DNA from: Prevotellaceae bacterium | GTDB lineage: Bacteria > Bacteroidota > Bacteroidia > Bacteroidales > UBA932 | DNA: 7,160 nt | Assembly: GCA_031275145.1 (NCBI GenBank) | Contig: JAISPE010000207.1 | Coordinates: 1-7,160 of the forward strand | Direction: 5' to 3' | Shown: positions 6,341-7,160 of the stretch, one piece after another | Layout: each line of letters begins with the position of its first letter | Position numbering within the stretch: position 1 is the first letter of the stretch | Notes under the pieces: model-generated | The model's input: the letters and a program-made list of their open reading frames with translations, nothing else | Databases searched by the model: none | What the model was told of the DNA's origin: nothing | Translations under genes and position numbers: made by a program

Positions 6341-6610
6341 ATGGCAAAAGAATCAATGAAAGCACGGGAAGTTAAACGTGCGAAACTTGTGGCAAAGTAT
6401 GCAGAAAAACGAAAAGCTCTGAAAGAAGCCGGCGATTATGAGGGTTTAGCCAAATTGCCGAAAAATTCAAGCAGAGTACGTTTGCATAATCGCTGTTCGC
6501 TGACAGGACGCCCCAAAGGCTATATGCGCCTGTTCGGACTAAGCCGAATACAGTTTCGCGAAATGGCTTCCACTGGTCTGATTCCGGGTGTGAAGAAAGC
6601 AAGCTGGTAG
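6341..6610 (+). CDS. rpsN: 30S ribosomal protein S14 (uS14), zinc-free type
   Basis: S14 is in the 30S head beside S3 and S10. The 89 residues and the lack of the two CxxC pairs mark the longer, zinc-independent (C−) form; the only Cys is in NRCSLTGRPKGYMRLFGLSR. The C-terminus GLIPGVKKASW is the conserved end. The N-terminal half is a basic helix (KAREVKRAKLVAKYAEKRKAL). It starts 2 bases after rplE. It is the last gene of the block: rpsH normally follows in this phylum, but here hairpins and a terminator follow instead. Confidence 0.98.
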   Translation: MAKESMKAREVKRAKLVAKYAEKRKALKEAGDYEGLAKLPKNSSRVRLHNRCSLTGRPKGYMRLFGLSRIQFREMASTGLIPGVKKASW

Positions 6611-6613
6611 AAA

Positions 6614-6652
6614 GTCCGCATTAAATCAGTAACATCAAAGATTGATGCGGAC
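6614..6652 (+). other. Stem-loop directly after rpsN
   Basis: gtccgcat (6614-6621) pairs perfectly with atgcggac (6645-6652). The stem extends inward by about five more pairs, counting a wobble and one bulged A, leaving a loop near agtaacatcaaa. It begins 3 bases after the rpsN stop. No T-run follows, so it is not a standard terminator; a 3'-end stabiliser or processing signal is possible. Confidence 0.7.
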
Positions 6653-6653
6653 A

Positions 6654-6673
6654 GATAAACAATAGTGTTTGTC
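6654..6673 (+). other. Second small stem-loop after rpsN
   Basis: gataaac (6654-6660) pairs with gtttgtc (6667-6673), seven pairs including one G·U, around a six-base loop. The 14-base palindrome aaaaaatatttttt follows at 6674-6687. As a terminator it would be weak because A residues separate the stem from the T-run. Confidence 0.5.
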
Positions 6674-6704
6674 AAAAAATATTTTTTCGTTTCGAATTTC
6701 GAAT

Positions 6705-6720
6705 AGCATTTTATAATGCT
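6705..6720. repeat. Small inverted repeat in AT-rich spacer
   Basis: agcatt (6705-6710) and aatgct (6715-6720) are exact reverse complements around ttat. Two copies of the palindrome ttcgaa lie just upstream at 6691-6696 and 6698-6703. No function can be assigned. Confidence 0.5.
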
Positions 6721-6741
6721 TTATGTGTAAAATCTAAAGCC

Positions 6742-6784
6742 AAAAATGGCGTGTCTCCGAGAGATACGCCGTTTTTTTGTTTTT
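6742..6784 (+). terminator. Strong intrinsic terminator, possibly bidirectional
   Basis: ggcgtgtctc (6748-6757) and gagatacgcc (6761-6770) form a ten-pair stem with one G·U and a three-base loop, followed by seven T at 6772-6778 and more T to 6784. Five A at 6742-6746 can pair with the T-run and would give a T-run on the opposite strand, so it could also stop a convergent − strand transcript. It lies about 140 bases past rpsN and is the clear end of the ribosomal block. Confidence 0.9.
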
Positions 6785-6788
6785 CTAT

Positions 6789-6854
6789 GACGCAGCAGAA
6801 TCTCCATCAAGACGCAGCAAAATCTCCATCAAGACGCAGCAAAATTTTCTTCAG
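6789..6854. repeat. Three tandem copies of a 22-bp repeat
   Basis: Units begin gacgcagca and end aatctccatcaa, with one variable base between (g in copy 1, a in copy 2). Copies are 6789-6810, 6811-6832 and a degenerate 6833-6854 (18 of 22 matches, the first 13 exact). There are no spacers, so this is not a CRISPR array. Twenty-two is not a multiple of three, and no reading frame covers it. It starts 5 bases after the terminator T-tract. Confidence 0.9.
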
Positions 6855-6983
6855 CATGCAAAATAAGATTGCGAAAAGCGTCATTACCCTTTCAGTTGCG
6901 GTATGAAACGGTTATTTTATTTACAACCCAAACGAATTTGAGAAAAATACGCTGTCGGCGAATATACTGCTGCCGGAACTTTT
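6855..6983. other. Non-coding spacer with nothing recognised
   Basis: This is the last part of the 373-base gene-free stretch after rpsN. The only ATG-led frames I found here are short (16 and 12 codons, starting at ATGs near 6858 and 6904) and lack protein character. I see no tRNA, convincing promoter or strong hairpin. Confidence 0.5.
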
Positions 6984-7160
6984 TTATTTCGCAATGATGT
7001 AAATTAAACTTGAGTAGTTATTCTGTTTCCGGGCGATCCGATTGGAGCGATATCCGTGCCAAAGACCGTGCAGCAGTGCGCTTATCTTTCCCCGTCCTTT
7101 CAATTCTTCGCTCATTATGCTCACATAATAAGAGTCAAACTTCATCGGTCTTGTCGAATC
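6984..7160 (-). CDS. C-terminal fragment of a convergent protein, perhaps a glycosyltransferase
   Basis: On the − strand a frame is open from the window edge to a stop whose + strand bases are 6984-6986, giving 58 residues. They include KFDSYYVSIMSEELKGRG and ALLHGLWHGYRSNRIARK. The balanced composition, with Trp, Tyr, Gly and Arg, looks like real protein. The GLWHGYRSN segment after a basic helix recalls the GLWDGxRG-like ends of some family 2 glycosyltransferases; this is a loose impression, not a motif match. The gene would converge on the ribosomal block and could share the terminator at 6742-6784. An overlapping + frame is also open but is Ser-rich and lacks an ATG. The start lies outside the window. 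Confidence 0.4.
   Translation of the reverse strand, partial: DSTRPMKFDSYYVSIMSEELKGRGKISALLHGLWHGYRSNRIARKQNNYSSLIYIIAK

Noticed and set aside
6668..6717. Possible promoter: TTTG at 6668 with TATAAT at 6712
   Set aside because: The spacing is about 40 bases, far from either the Bacteroidota or sigma-70 pattern, and no gene follows on the + strand; TATAAT is part of a small inverted repeat.
6789..6854. CRISPR array
   Set aside because: The repeats are contiguous with no spacers and only three copies.
6920..6984. Terminator for the − strand frame just below its stop
   Set aside because: Only about four pairs (cggc/gccg) form, with no good T-run directly after; the 6742-6784 element is a better candidate.
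7003..7159. + strand open frame at the right edge
   Set aside because: It has no ATG, is Ser-rich, and overlaps the more protein-like − strand frame.

Overview
The window is a ribosomal-protein gene block from a member of Bacteroidota, most likely Bacteroidales. The protein sequences match my memory of Bacteroides-type orthologues closely, especially L3, L4, L2 (which carries DHPMGGGEGRASGGHP), L16, S17 and L5. Start codons sit behind A/T-rich spacers, almost always without a usable Shine-Dalgarno, which is also typical of that phylum. Base composition is moderate, slightly AT-rich by eye. Genus cannot be fixed from the window.

Layout: bases 2-100 are the last 32 codons of an unidentified + strand gene. 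From 121 to 6610 fourteen genes run head to tail on + with gaps of 1-33 bases: rplC, rplD, rplW, rplB, rpsS, rplV, rpsC, rplP, rpmC, rpsQ, rplN, rplX, rplE, rpsN. This is the S10 operon joined to the first part of the spc operon, and it looks like one transcript. The products are core 50S proteins (L3, L4, L23, L2, L22, L16, L29, L14, L24, L5) and 30S proteins (S19, S3, S17, S14). They bind rRNA during assembly and line the peptidyl-transferase centre, the exit tunnel, the mRNA entry site and the 30S head.

From 6611 to 6983 I see no gene. The stretch holds two hairpins directly after rpsN, an AT-rich patch with small palindromes, a strong intrinsic terminator (6748-6778) and three tandem copies of a 22-bp repeat (6789-6854). 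From 6984 to the edge a − strand reading frame converges on the block. It is probably the C-terminus of another protein.

The most notable point is organisation. The usual neighbours, rpsJ before rplC and rpsH after rpsN, are both missing, and the block ends at a clear terminator, so the S10-spc cluster seems split on both sides here. Other oddities are an Arg/Asp-rich low-complexity tail on S3, a GPGG loop in the S3 KH domain, an N-terminal extension on L5, a lone well-placed GGAGG before rplX, and the 22-bp repeats. I did not find a clearly new biological system; the block is otherwise ordinary housekeeping.
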